A stretch of DNA of 64,000 bases from Norana najaformis (lineage: Eukaryota > Annelida > Clitellata > Crassiclitellata > Hormogastridae). The DNA is taken from the NCBI GenBank assembly GCA_964023275.1, contig OZ029923.1, forward strand, positions 8,262,480 through 8,326,479, read 5' to 3'. The translations under genes and the position numbers were made by a program. Position 1 is the first letter of the stretch, and each line of letters opens with the position of its first letter. Shown here in pieces: positions 1-11,880 of this stretch. A model generated the notes under the pieces. It saw nothing but the letters and a program-made list of their open reading frames with translations. It ran no database searches and had not been told where the DNA came from.

Positions 1-223
1 CGTTAAAAATTCGTACCCAATTAGCGATGGCTACCTCTCATGCAGGATTCTTTTACACAGGGACTGCTCGTCTCTCTTTCTTCTGCTTTTCTTCATCCTT
101 TCGATGCTGCTTTCCTCTTCCTGAAGATCATTGGTCCCTCTTTCCCCGTATGGCGGCTGTTCAAAACATCGAAACATGCTAAACAAGTGTAAGCAGAAAC
201 TGCTCCTCTATTAATCAACTGAG

Positions 224-330
224 CGAATAAATGAATGAATGAATAGATGAGTGAATTAATAAATGAACGAATGAATGAATAATTGAACGATTGAGCGAAT
301 AAACAAATGAATGAACGAAAGAATGAATGT
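224..330. repeat. degenerate GAAT tetranucleotide repeat
   Basis: Interrupted GAAT/GAAC/GATT units run across the interval. This is a decayed microsatellite with no coding signal. It lies just before a minus-strand family A retroposon. Confidence 0.85.
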
Positions 331-392
331 CATTCAGTCAGTAACCGATATAGGCAAATGATTCGGGTGACAAAGACACATACATGCCACCA

Positions 393-590
393 AACATTGT
401 AATTGTAATTTGAAATTTGTATAGCGCCTCTTCAAGATAAACTCATCAGAGGCGCTCTCTGCGCTAATGATGTTAAATGTCATTAAGAACGGAACATTCG
501 TCCACAAGTAAACATTGGTCAGAAAACTAGGAGAGTCACCAGTGGTAAGCTCGCGCACACACGCAAAGCCCAACCAACAGGTTCCCAACT
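393..590 (-). mobile_element. retroposon family A copy
   Basis: Read on the minus strand, the copy ends with a GCGCCTC...GAGGCGC hairpin, then TATACAAATTTCAAATTACAATTACAA. The upstream part (GTTCCGTTCTTAATGACATT) matches copies at 7405, 28305 and 40405. The tail resembles 3' ends of L2/CR1-like LINEs or of SINEs that use them. There is no intact ORF. Confidence 0.75.
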
Positions 591-1375
591 AGAGTTGAAT
601 GATGACAGCATGTTCGGAGTTTCTGAAGCAGGTAGCAACGAGGATGAGGAGCGACCATGGGCGATGTGATCCGCCGCCAATGGCTCACGGTTGTCCCATC
701 GTCCAACAGTCTCTCGTAGATGGAAGACGTTGCGGCGAGCGGAGATTAATCGAACCATCTGATATGCGTCGGACAGGTTTCGTCGCCCGTCTTTCGGTAG
801 GTAGCTGGACCATTCCGTATTATCTGACAGTCGGAGCCGCTCCAAAGACTCTCTTCGCCCTTCTTCACCGGATTTCCTGACGTTGACGGCGTGCGTGGGT
901 CTGTAGGTCTGAGACAAGCTTGAATCCTGTCCCCCCTTGGTGGGTGGACCAGTCCATTCACGGAAGGTCATGATGATAAACAACAAAACGTCCGAAACGC
1001 AATAATTTCGTTTTGGAAACGAAAAATAATTCCACCACACCAACTCGGCAACAGAAGAAAACCAAACAGCTAAAATTACCGATAAGATGTTACGTTTAGA
1101 CAAAATAATCCGTCAAAATGAACACGTAGATATCCAACGACCATTATGTATGCTAAACAAGCATACACAGGCAGAGACGCATATGTAGCGGCACACGGAC
1201 AGTTAGAGACAAACATGAGACAGAAGGCATACGAGTAGAAAGACAGGAAGCAGACCAAGAGAGGAATTGGAAAAGGTGGAGAGAAATGGAAGACGCCGAA
1301 AGACCAGAGGATAAACGCCACTGTAGCAAGATTGAGAGGAAACTCAGAACAAGCAACTTCATCGCATACATCTTC
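590..1375. other. no gene seen; unique sequence
   Basis: Open frames here (up to 194 codons on the minus strand) lack recognisable domains, splice context or codon bias. I see no repeat-family member either. Confidence 0.5.
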
Positions 1376-1561
1376 TCTTATGTATATACATGTATTTATA
1401 TATCTTCTCGCATATATATATATAAAGATATATATATATGAATATATGTGTGAATAAATAAACATATAATTAATATATTAAACTACAGAGGGTTACATAT
1501 AACTGTATAATATAATTTTTATCAGAGACAATACATAGCAAGTATAAATGGTTTTAATATG

Positions 1562-1628
<67 letters not shown>

Positions 1629-1800
1629 AGTGTATAAGTGAACATATACATAAAATATAAATATATATATATGTATCTATATGCTTACCTTGTATGTGAT
1701 TAATACAAATGACTACATATATCATATGTGTACATGACTTATATATATATATATATTATACATACATATAATAATGAATAATACACACACATGTATAAGA
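1376..1800. repeat. AT-rich stretch with (TA)n array
   Basis: TATA-rich DNA contains a nearly pure (TA)n run at about 1565-1628, with shorter ones near 1425 and 1740. This is typical of expandable TA microsatellites. Confidence 0.9.
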
Positions 1801-1911
1801 TAATAATAATTAGCTTTCACTTAGGTCTTGAAAGTCATTTATATAGAGTCGCTGTTTGTACATGTGTACACTGTAAATGTTATATACACGCACATAATCG
1901 TGAGTTCCAGA

Positions 1912-2000
1912 GACGCTGCTGCTGCTGTAGCATCTTCCTTCCTTCCTTCGTCTTCTTCTTCAGCAGCATCAGCAGCAGCAGAAGCGACCGCATCCTCAGC
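1912..2000. repeat. CTG/CTT/CAG trinucleotide-rich tract
   Basis: Mixed CTG, CTTC and CAG units are present. The serine/alanine-rich ORFs through it are products of the repeat. The following 2000-2850 interval holds another CTT/CTG run (about 2236-2270) and AT-rich sequence. I see no gene there. Confidence 0.7.
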
Positions 2001-2856
2001 AGCTAATTGCGTCAGAGCCAATGCCATTAGTTTTTCTATAGAGCGACTGATCGACGGTTTCTATTCGGTCTATTGTGGCGCCGTTCTGCGGCGGTCAATG
2101 GCTCTGCGACGGACGCAATCAGCCTTCCATTCAACAGCTCATCTCCCAGCTCAAGTCACACTCTCCAACACAAGAAGATGCCGCAGCCACCGCAGCCGTC
2201 TCGGCATCTCTCCAACGAAGATGCTGTAGATGTCTTCCTCTTCTTCTTCTTCTTCTGCTGCTGCTGCTGGTGGTGGCGGTTCTCCTTCGCCGATGATGCA
2301 GATGGTCTTAATAAAGCCGGCGATTTAAATTAGTGCAATTTCGGTTCTCGACGTCGCCGTTTCGGCTTTGTGTCGGCAGTCGGCGCCACTAGCTTGTTGC
2401 GCAGCAAAGCCTTAGAGTTACCTCCTACGTATGCATACTCCTTTATATAAGCCTACCCACGTCTACGTAGACATATAAACAACACATCTATATGAATATT
2501 TATACCTGTATGTGTGTATTCGTTTAGATATATGTATACACCGCATATGTATGTTTTATATATTTACATTAATATAGAGACTTATCGCTATCATTGTATA
2601 GATAGACCTATATTAATGTATATAATTATTGAGTATATATCTACAGACGTGTGTACCTTTATACATATTTAAATATATATTTATATATAGGAACAGATCG
2701 ACTTTAGTCTATATATATAACATTTGTGTGTGTGTGCGTGTGTGTGCCTAAAGCTCTTTTTCTTTATTAAAAGCTGATGCAGTTAAGGTGGTTCGTCGCA
2801 AGATGTCGTCAGTGAAGGTATTGAGTGCCACGACTTAATGAAGCCGTGATAGTCTA

Positions 2857-3150
2857 AATAGTCGAGATGCTATATCTGATTTAGATAGACTAGATACTAT
2901 GAATAGTATAGATATTATCTCTTATAGCATAGATAGCCTAGATAGCCTTGCTAGTTTAGATAGACTATAGATAACCTTGATAATTTAGATAGTCTAGATA
3001 GCCTTGATGTCATTAATAATTAGATAGCCTAGATATCACAGATAGCCTTGATGATTCAGATAGTCTAGATAGCCTTGATATCATTAATAATTAGATGGCC
3101 TATATATATATCACAGATAGCCTTGATAGTTAGATAACCAATAGATATCC
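2857..3150. repeat. degenerate GATAGCCTTGAT/TAGTTTAGATAG minisatellite
   Basis: Variants of a roughly 20-bp motif (GATAGCCTTGATAGTTTAGA) recur about a dozen times with substitutions and short indels. This is an old, diverged tandem array. Confidence 0.75.
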
Positions 3151-3227
3151 TGCTTAGATATCCTGCTGCTGAATTCCTACGTTCTCGACGTCTTCAGTTC
3201 CAAATCTGACACATTCCAGAAATGGAG

Positions 3228-3230
3228 ACC

Positions 3231-3316
<86 letters not shown>

Positions 3317-3466
3317 AGACTGCAGACAGAAGACTGCAGACAGACAGACAGGCAGGCAGGCAGACAGACAGACAGACAGAAGACTGCAGACAGACAGACA
3401 GACAGACAGACAGAGGGACAGACAGAAGACTGCAGACAGACAGACAGATAGACACCGGAAACCGAG
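3228..3466. repeat. (CAGA)n microsatellite, interrupted
   Basis: A long CAGA run, about 90 bp nearly pure, is followed by CAGA blocks separated by AGACTGCAGACAG spacers. ORFs reading TDRQ or SVCL repeats on either strand are artefacts of the 4-bp period. Confidence 0.95.
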
Positions 3467-3469
3467 GAG

Positions 3470-4330
3470 CTGATTACTACCCGGCTAACCACAGCGTGTA
3501 AGAACACAGGACAACGCATACCTTGATTGCCAATTGCAAGCAGTCAGGCGCAAACTTTCAAGACATGCATGACTGCTCAAATCTGAACACATCGATGAAA
3601 TTGGCCTTTAAATATACACATAAGCCCGCACACACAGAGTCCTACATACATACACACGCACGCATATATACACACATGTACATACATATAAACACACCAC
3701 ATATTTGGGCGTTTTCGATATATCTGCCTCAACCATGTGAACAATGTAGTCGATTAATTGTGTTTGCCAGAGGAGTTTGCTCGCGAATGCGTTGGACTCG
3801 AGTACACAGTTGTCAAAGCGGCGACTATTTACCGTGTGACACCATATTGAAGTGGCCATTGTTTGCACACTGTCGCTGTAATTTTACCGCTCACCTCACG
3901 GCGCTTGCGCAGCAGTCAGACATACGCACACGCACACATGGTCATACTCATACACATATGGACACTTACATACACACACACAGACTGCTTATCTGCCGCG
4001 TTTTCGAACTGTTCGCAAATCTCCCCGCCGCTGTAGAAAAATTAGCAGCCGAACTGATACTCTTGGAGGCTTTGTTGTTAAAGAGAAGATTGATACTGAT
4101 ATGTTTTTGTCGGTTGTGCAATTTTTGTCTTCGCTCTCGCCAAACAAACATTCGTTCGTGTCTTTTTCCTTCTATCCTAGGTCTCTCAGGCGTTCATTTG
4201 ACCCCTTTTGAACCTTACCTGCGTATGCAAATATAGAGGTACATAGGGTCAGGGTGTAACCCACCTACTACCTGCTTACACTGTACATACCTACAACCTA
4301 CATTTCCTAGCTTCTTATATGCTCGTCTGT
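3470..4330. other. no gene seen; CA-rich patches
   Basis: A 237-codon plus-strand ORF spans most of this interval. It is rich in His/Thr from CACA/CATA tracts (3620-3700, 3930-3985) and has no domain. I do not call it a gene. Confidence 0.5.
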
Positions 4331-4334
4331 TCGT

Positions 4335-4830
4335 CTTTTCCATCCATCCATCCATCCATCCAACCACCCACCCACACACGCACACCCACCCATCCACCCA
4401 CGCAGACCCATCCATCCATCCTTCCATCCTTCCATCCACTCATCCATCCATCCATCCATTCATCCATTCATCCTTCCATCCACTCATCCATCCATCCATC
4501 CATCCATCCTTCCATCCATCAATCCATCCATCCATCCATCCAGCCATGCATGCATGCATACATACATACATACAAACATACATACATGCATGCATACATA
4601 CGTAGTACGTACGTCCATCGACCTTCCTTCCTTCCTATTTTCCTACGTTCCTTCTTCCTTTCTTCCTTTTTTCTTCCTTCCTTCCTTCCTTCCCTCCCTG
4701 TTAATTCATTCCTTAATTCTATCCTTGCATCCAGCCATCCCTCCACCCACACATTCATCTATCCATCCATCCATTCATCCACCCACACATTCACCCATCC
4801 ATCCATCCATTCATCCATCATTCCTACTCG
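4335..4830. repeat. compound CATC / CATA / CTTC microsatellite
   Basis: The order is CATC units with CCCA interruptions (4335-4550), CATA (4551-4603), CTTC (4624-4700), then CATC/CACC again (4730-4830). Adjacent tetranucleotides differ by one base, consistent with growth by slippage from one ancestral array. Confidence 0.95.
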
Positions 4831-4934
4831 GAAGAACTCGTGATGTCACTATTCGTACGTGTGAGCCTAATCAGGCGCTCATCCCCAGCGCCCGGTCCGT
4901 AGTTTCCGGCTAATCAGCTGAACCTATTCGCCAT

Positions 4935-5460
4935 AATTCTCCTCCTCCTCCTCCCCTCTCCTCAGCTTATTCCGCTCCAGGTCGTGTCAGATTTGGTCGC
5001 CACTGGAAACTAATACGAGTCGTTCAGCAGATCCTCCCTCTCCTCCTCCTCCACCTCCTACTCCTCCTCCTCCTCTTTCTCCTTCTCTTCCTTCTCATCT
5101 CCCCTGTCCTCTTCCTTGTCCTCTTCCTTGTCCTCTTGCTCCTCCTACTCCTTTTTCTCCTCTTCCTTCTCCTATTTCTCTTCTTTCTCTTCCCCCTTCT
5201 CTTCCTCTTATTCTTCCTTCTCCTCTTCTTCTTCATCTTCCTACTCATCTTCCTTGTCCTCTTCCTCTTCCTCATTGTCCTCTTCGTCATCTTTCTTCTC
5301 CTCTCCTCTCCTCCTCCTCTTCCTTTTTCTTCTCTTCTTCCTCCTTCTTCTCCTCTTCTTCCTCCTCTTCCTCCTCTTCCTCCTCCTCTTTCCCTCCTCC
5401 TCCTTCTCATTCTCCTCCTCATTCTCTTCGTTTTATTCTTCGCTCCTCCTCTCAAAAGAC
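4935..5460. repeat. long polypyrimidine CTC/CTT tract
   Basis: About 500 bases are almost pure pyrimidine on the plus strand (TCCTCC, TTCTCC). Poly-Ser/Leu plus-strand ORFs and the poly-Arg/Lys minus-strand ORF are artefacts. Such tracts can form triplex DNA. Confidence 0.95.
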
Positions 5461-5574
5461 ACTCCTCCACCTAAGTATATATGTCGCTGTTCATCCTCAA
5501 CAACAGAGGATTGTCTTGTCTGCCTCTCGTAGCGTTCTCTGCTTTTCTACCGCACTGATTCCTTGCTTTCGTCC

Positions 5575-5712
5575 CTCTCCTGACCCACTGAAATTCTACT
5601 CGGCTTCTACAACGTTGGAATTGTGATTTTTGACTGCCACTATGATTTGAAGCGACCATTAACTGATCCTTGAGCATCATGATAACAGCGCTATAGAAGT
5701 CATTAGATTAGA
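5575..5712 (+). mobile_element. retroposon family I copy
   Basis: Shares TTTGAAGCGACCAT, an A/T gap, then AGCGCTATAGAAGTCATTAG with copies at 16790 and 20450. The tail motif GCGCTATAGAAGT resembles those of families A and B. No ORF. Confidence 0.7.
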
Positions 5713-5714
5713 TT

Positions 5715-6290
5715 TCTTACACTCCATTTTTTCGTCCGTCTCCACGTTGTTGTCTTTCTGTCTTCTTCCTTAACATTCCTTATTCTTTCCTTTCCTTCCT
5801 CTTTCCTTTCACACTTTCCCGATTCTCTTTCTTTACCTGCCTTTCTCCTTCCTATTTTTGTCTTTATTGCTTCGTATCTTCCCTTCCTTTGCCCTCTCCT
5901 TCCTTCATTCATCTTTAGAATTCCCTATTCTTCCATTCCTTTCCTCTCTTCTTTCACTCTATTCTTATTCTTTCATTCTGTGACTCCCTACTGCCTCACT
6001 CTCACTTTATTCTTCCCTTTCCTCCCTCCCTCTGCTCTCTCAATCTCCCTGTTCCTTTATTTCCTGCCTCTCACTCACTCTCTCTCTCTCTCTTTCTCTC
6101 ACTCTCTCTGCTCTTCTCTTTCCTGCCTCTCTTCTTTCTCGCTCTCCCTGTCTTCTCTACCCTGCTTCTCTCTCCTTTCTCACTCTCTCTCTGTTCTTCT
6201 CTTACCCTGCCTCTCTCCTTCGCTGCTCCCTTATTTCATCTTTCCCTTGTCTCTTAGCCTCCTCTCTTCCGCCTTAGCTCCCACATTCTC
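5715..6290. repeat. CT-rich low-complexity tract
   Basis: TTCC, CTCT and TCTC repeats with unique bases between them continue the pyrimidine bias of 4935-5460. No gene is supported. Confidence 0.8.
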
Positions 6291-6430
6291 GTGCCTCTCT
6301 CGCGTTCTCGCTTCCGTGGCTCTGAATGGCTCCTGCACGGTTTACGAGCATCCCTCGGCGGGCCGATTCATTTCAATTTCCATGTTGGCATCGGTCGATC
6401 GCCAGGCTCAGCAGCCGAAGAGTCTAGACC

Positions 6431-6648
6431 CTCCCTCCTCCTCCTCCTCCTCCTCCTCCTCCTTTTCTTCTTCTTCTTCCTCCTCCTTGTCTTCTTCCTC
6501 CTCCCTAGCCGCAGCTTATGAGGCCAAATACCCTCACGGCCCCGCCACCTTAATCCAGACTGACATCACTTCAGCGATTTATGTAATGTCTCGACACACG
6601 CCGAACGACAGACAGACAGACAGGCGGACAGACAGACAGACAGAACAG
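6431..6648. repeat. TCC/TTC tract followed by (CAGA)n
   Basis: TCC/TTC units run from 6431 to 6515. About 90 bases of non-repetitive sequence follow, then CAGA units at 6607-6648. The serine-rich ORF over this stretch is an artefact. Confidence 0.85.
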
Positions 6649-6764
6649 AATACAATGCAATACAATGTATAAAAACCCTTAATTCAGCGCCTCCACAGTA
6701 CATTTTAAGTAAGTAATATGATGCCATACTTCGCAAGGCATTCAAAACAATACAGAATACAATA

Positions 6765-6998
6765 TAATACACTATAACACTATAAAATACTATACAATAC
6801 AACATTATACAACAACATTTTACAACACTATACAATACAACACTATACAACACTATACAACACTATACAACACTATACAACACTATACAACACTATACAA
6901 CACTATACAATACAACACTATACAGTGCAACACTATACAACACTATACAACACTATACAATGAACACTATAGACAACACTCTACAATACTATACAACG
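6765..6998. repeat. 10-bp minisatellite AACACTATAC
   Basis: An exact decamer recurs more than 15 times, with AATACAAC variants at the edges. The 10-bp period is the same as in the arrays at 10784 and 16247. Confidence 0.92.
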
Positions 6999-7404
6999 CA
7001 ACGCAAAGATCGTTTCGTATTTTCAGGCAATGCTTGCTTACATCCATTCTGAATACGTAGCATCCGCAAAAGTAGTCTTATGCATGCCAAACAATGTCAA
7101 TTAATTAATTAATTAATGCAAAGTTCTGCAAGCTAATTAGTTTCAGATTCAGATTCATGTACTTAAAGATTCATAAACTTTCTGTTGCTTCTGTTACTCA
7201 GCGTCGAGTCATAACTTCATAGGTCGCATTAAGCTTTCCCTTTCCCATAGCGCTACATAAGGGTCTAGAGTTTACTAAATTTGATTAAATGTATCGGGAA
7301 ATGTTCGTTGTTTGAAGTTATTACTTGAGGGGTTTTACCATCGCTGTCTTTAACGGTTGTTGTCCAAATTGCATCTGGAGAATTATTCAGAAAAACTTAA
7401 GCAA

Positions 7405-7525
7405 TGTTTACGAATGGACCAATGTTCCGTTCTTAAGGATTTTTAACATCATTATCGCAGAGAGCGCCTCTGATGAGTTTATCTTGAAGAGGCGCAATAC
7501 AAATTTCAAATTACAATTACAATGT
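7405..7525 (+). mobile_element. retroposon family A copy
   Basis: Contains GTTCCGTTCTTAAGG, CAGAGAGCGCCTC, TGATGAGTTTATCTTGAA and GAGGCGC, then CAAATTTCAAATTACAATTACAA. The 7-bp arms at 7464-7470 and 7489-7495 pair perfectly. Confidence 0.8.
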
Positions 7526-7619
7526 TTAGTACGTGCATCGACAATTGAGAAATGGCGACAGACTGGTGATGTTGGTCTTTCCTTCCTCAGTGAGATCGGG
7601 GTTCGAATCTTGTTACTTC

Positions 7620-7865
7620 TCTCTGTCACTCACTTTCTTTACTTTCTTTCTTTCTTTCTTCTCTCTCTCAATCTTTCAGTCTCTCTGTCTCTGTCTCTGT
7701 CTGTCTCTCTTTCTCTCTCTCACTCTGTTTACTTTCTCCTTCTCTCTTTCTCAGCCTCTGACTGTTCACTTATTCTTTTTGTGCGGCACTATAATATACG
7801 TCTCTTTGTCCATCTCTCGCTCTCCCCCTCTGTCTGTCTGTCTGTCTGTCTGTCCCTGTCCTTGT
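7620..7865. repeat. CT-rich and TCTG microsatellite
   Basis: CTTT/CTCT repeats lead into TCTG units (7825-7850). Low complexity; no gene. Confidence 0.85.
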
Positions 7866-8008
7866 ATCTCCTCCTCACCGGTGCCTAGTATACATTCCGA
7901 AGTGACTGTATTCATGCATGCCATCCGTTGACCTCGCCGACTTCATTGTTCGCTCGTAATACAATTTCTTCCAGTCAATACCTCTCAAGAAACCATACAT
8001 GCACACAT

Positions 8009-8010
<2 letters not shown>

Positions 8011-8079
<69 letters not shown>
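8011..8079. repeat. (TA)n microsatellite
   Basis: Pure alternating AT of about 68 bases. The flanks to 8300 are AT-rich with TATATG words. Confidence 0.97.
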
Positions 8080-8081
<2 letters not shown>

Positions 8082-8421
8082 TTGACGTATTAGGTATAGG
8101 TATAATAACTTTATATAAATATCTTCTTTGAGATATATGTATGTGACTTGGGATATCTATGACTGCATATATAGGCCTAAAAGACCAGATCTGTTTGTAT
8201 TTATTTATAGATATGACTTGAAATTTATGTATATATATGACTTCATACATATGACTTAAGACATGTATAAATATGGCTTGGCATATATGTGTGACAGAAA
8301 TATATAAAGAGTTGCCATGGATATAGGGGTGCCAGTCTTTAAGGTGGTCCCTGGGAGGGGCAGTTGAAGCTCCTGTCCTGTTGTCCGGTCGACCTGTCAT
8401 GACCTGTTGACCTCGGCATCG

Positions 8422-8554
8422 ACATCATCATCAGCATCACCATCACCATCATCGTCATCATCATCATCGGCATCATCATCAGCATTAGCATCATCATCAT
8501 CGTCATCATCATCATCGGCATCATCAGCATCAGCATCATTATCATCGTCATCAT

Positions 8555-8586
<32 letters not shown>

Positions 8587-8596
8587 GCAGTGCACA
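8422..8596. repeat. CAT/CAG trinucleotide repeat
   Basis: Mixed CATCAT, CGTCAT and CAGCAG, ending in a (CAG)n run of about ten units. Poly-Asp, poly-Met and poly-Ser ORFs are artefacts of the triplet period. Confidence 0.93.
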
Positions 8597-8639
8597 TGGG
8601 ATGCGGCGAACATGCGATGGCCGGCGACATACCGATTGA

Positions 8640-9580
8640 ATTCAACTAATCCAATCTGTTGTCCCTGGCCTAAAGAGACTTCAACTCACGTGTATATAGC
8701 AGGGAAGCCATGTCCGTTCGTACATTCCAGGAACTAGTCGACACTCATTCAAGTCTTTGGCGGACTGTGCCATTGTGCCCGTATGCCATGGCACATGGGC
8801 CCCTCTGCAAGGTTTCAGCGCCCCAGGGCAGAAATGTATTAAAACAATCACAGCAACATTTGAAGGCCTGTCATTATTATTAATATTGTTATGACTGTTT
8901 ATGTTATGATTTCTTATTATATGCGGGATATGATTAAAATAAATTAGTTGGTCAAATGCTGTTTTTAATGGGGCAGGTTCGGCTTGGGGCCCCGTGCATG
9001 ATTGATATGGCAAAAGGGCCCCAGTCCGACTCTGATTCAAGTGGGTATAACCGGACAATTCGGAGTAAAAAAGCAAAAAAAATAGTTTATATAGAAATTG
9101 GTACGTAATGTAGGAGTAGATGAGTCACGTGATAGGGATATGTGGATCACGTGAAAAAAGCAAAAATCAGCGCTCAACGACGTCCGCGTGTATTCTGTCT
9201 ATACTATATATTAGTTAATCTATAACAAGTTAACATAATAGCAACTGCAGTTTCTTTATTTTATAAGATAGCTCTAATTTTTTTTCTTTTTTTCAAAATG
9301 TCTACGTAGTACTAAGTGTAGACTATATAAATGGATGTAGAAGTTTTGGAGTCCGAGAAAGGTAAAAGAATGCTGACCTACCAAGGTTACCTTTATCACG
9401 TGGAAAAGAAAACCGAACAGAAGGAGATATGGAGATATTGTTTTTTAGTTAGCATGTTTTTGTGATAAGATTGCATGGTTGCAAGCTGCATTGTGTAACT
9501 TTTGGCAATATCCTGGTAAAACATGTCTAAATTTCATTAAAATTAAAATGGTAATTCTATGTTCGCAAGTAAAACATTCT
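8640..9580. other. no gene seen
   Basis: Unique, mostly AT-rich sequence. GGGGCCCC words occur near 8795 and 8985-9010. A single inverted copy of the downstream minisatellite unit lies at 9051-9065. Confidence 0.5.
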
Positions 9581-9584
9581 CCCG

Positions 9585-10008
9585 CTCCGAATTGTCCGCT
9601 TCGAATTGTCCGCTTCGAATTGTCCGTTTTGAATTGTCCGCTTCGAATTGTCCGGCTCCGAATTGTCCGCTTCGAATTGTCCGCTTCGAATTGTCCGGCT
9701 CCGAATTGTCCGCTTCGAATTGTCCGCTTCGAATTGTCCGCTTCGAATTGTCCGGCTCCGAATTGTCCGCTTCAAATTGTCCGCTTCGAATTGTCCGCTT
9801 CGAATTGTCCGCTCCGAATTGTCCGCTTCGAATTGTCCGCTTCGAATTGTCCGCTTCGAATTGTCCGGCTCCGAATTGTCCGCTTCGAATTGTCCGCTTC
9901 GAATTGTCCGGCTCCGAATTGTCCGCTTCGAATTGTCCGCTTCGAATTGTCCGGCTCCGAATTGTCCGCTTCGAATTGTCCCCTTCGAATTGTCCGGCTC
10001 CGAATTGC
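9585..10008. repeat. two-type minisatellite, GAATTGTCCGCTTC / GAATTGTCCGGCTCC
   Basis: About 30 units of two kinds alternate: a 14-bp form ending GCTTC and a 15-bp form ending GGCTCC. They are usually ordered short-short-long (43 bp) or short-short-short-long (57 bp), giving a higher-order repeat. All three plus frames stay open because no unit contains a stop, so the ORFs here are not genes. Confidence 0.96.
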
Positions 10009-10009
10009 C

Positions 10010-10783
10010 CTAGGACCTTCCAGTGTAGGCCTCTGCAGACTCTCAGGTTTCGGAGCGCTTCATAGTAGGAACTTTAGAGGCATCTTACACTACAATACAC
10101 TGTGTCGTTTTTACTTTGACTTTCGTTGCTTTGCCGTGACAATACACTACGTTCTGTTACGTCATATGCATCACGTGACATTATGAGGCTTGTGTTTGGC
10201 CCATATTAATCGCCGACTGCATTTCAGTTGCTTTTGCTTCTTCGGATGCTGCCACTTCTGATAAATAATTAATTATGCTTATGGTAATTAATTGTTAATT
10301 TTTAATGGTACTTTATGAGCTATTTTAAGTCTTTAAAATTCTTTTTTACTACGTATTCTTCGTTCTGATATTATTGTGCTTTGTATGCTAATGCATATTA
10401 ATGCTAACTAATTATTTATGCTTTTACTAATTGATTATTAATTTTGTCGTGGTACTTTATGAGTTAATTTAAGCTGCTTTCACTGCGTATTTAGTTCTGG
10501 TTCTTGTACCATGTATGCTTTGACTGCTTCTTTAGCTCCTACTCAATATACTCTGCTGCTCTGCAATAGATGTTAAATCTGCTGCTCAGTCTTGCTGATG
10601 TTGCTGCAGCTGGTGTTCTGGATGCGTAAGGAGATGCGGCAGCTGCAGATGCTGAGTCCATCAATTGTCCGATCAGATGCCGAATGGACGAAACGGAATT
10701 CAATCACTGGTCGCTCAATGCGGGTCTAATGGAAAAAATGATCGGATTTATGGCCAGGTCCACATGGCGGCAGATCATGGCAA
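10010..10783. other. no gene seen
   Basis: AT-rich sequence with TAATTAATT words (10265-10450), then GCTGCTGCAG-rich sequence (10550-10650). No repeat family recognised. Confidence 0.5.
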
Positions 10784-11262
10784 ACCATGTCAGACAATGC
10801 CAGACCATGTCAGATCATGCAGACCATGCCAGACCATGTCAGACAATGCCAGACCCTGTCAGATCATGTCAGATCATGCCAGAACACGCCAGACCATGCC
10901 AAACTAAGCCATACCATGTCAGACAATGCTAGACCATGCTAGACCATGTTAGACCATGTAGGCCATGTCAGACTATGCCAGACCAGGCCATACAATGCCA
11001 GACCCTATCAGATCATGCCAGACCACGCCAGACCATGCCAAACTATGCCAGACCATGTCAGACAATGTTAGACCATGTTAGACCATGTCAGACCATGCAG
11101 ACCATGTCAGACCAAGCCAGACCATGCCAAACTATGCCAGACCATGTCAGACAATGCTAGACCCTGCTAGACCATGTCAGACCATGCCAGACCAGGTAAG
11201 ACAATGCCAGACCCTGTCAGATCATTTCAGATCATGCCAGACCATACCAGACCATGTCACAG
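10784..11262. repeat. 10-bp minisatellite CAGACCATGC/T
   Basis: More than 40 decamers of CAGACCATGY, with variants CAGATCATGY, CAGACAATGY, TAGACCATGY and AAACTATGCC. Runs of similar variants recur, suggesting block duplications. ORFs translating to short Met-Ser-Asp-His-Ala-Arg-Pro-like repeats are artefacts. Confidence 0.95.
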
Positions 11263-11264
11263 GC

Positions 11265-11880
11265 GTCTGTGTATGGCACTGCTTAGGCACACGGCGTTTC
11301 ATGGGACTACGCAATGGTCTAAGCGCTGAACGACGTCTATGCGTCGTCACCACGGAGACAATTTGCTGTAAATTAATTAATGCATGCATTCGCTGCGCAT
11401 TGTTATCGACTGAATTCATTCACTGCACGACTGATGCTCTGATTCGTGTACCGATTGCATTAAGTGCATTACTGATTCAGTGTCTCCCACGCTGCATGGA
11501 TTCTAATCCAATCAAGCAGTGTAAAAAGATCTATGCTGAGTGAATGTCGTGAGCTTGTTCCTAAGCTGACATTTTCAAAAACAAAATTTCAAATTTTCTT
11601 TCTCGTTGTGCTCCATTATTACAACTGCCACAACTTCAACTGTCTGATTATAATAGACTGTCGTCCGGTCCATATAATCAATTATTTTCCGCGCATAGTC
11701 AAATCAGGTAAAAAAGGGCAAACGAACAGTTTAAAATATAACTTGATACATAATAGACCCTATCTTAAAACGCCTGTAGCTCAAGACATTTAACTCCAAT
11801 TTAGAATAAAATGCATTGGTAACGTTTATTATAATTTATTGTCATATGTAATGAGGTCAATATAAGTAAATAAAGTAAGT
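11265..11880. other. no gene seen
   Basis: Unique sequence without repeats or convincing exons. It separates the decamer array from a family E SINE. Confidence 0.45.

Noticed and set aside
3154-3519. Long ORFs reading Cys-Leu-Ser-Val or Thr-Asp-Arg-Gln repeats
   Set aside because: Any pure tetranucleotide array without a stop is open in all frames; these are translations of (CAGA)n.
5024-5470. Arg/Lys-rich 148-codon minus ORF resembling a basic nuclear protein
   Set aside because: Purely the complement of a CTC/CTT tract; no complexity beyond the repeat.
9479-10186. 235- and 168-codon ORFs over the 14/15-bp array
   Set aside because: The unit has no stop codon in the plus frames, so open frames are expected; no start, splice or domain evidence.
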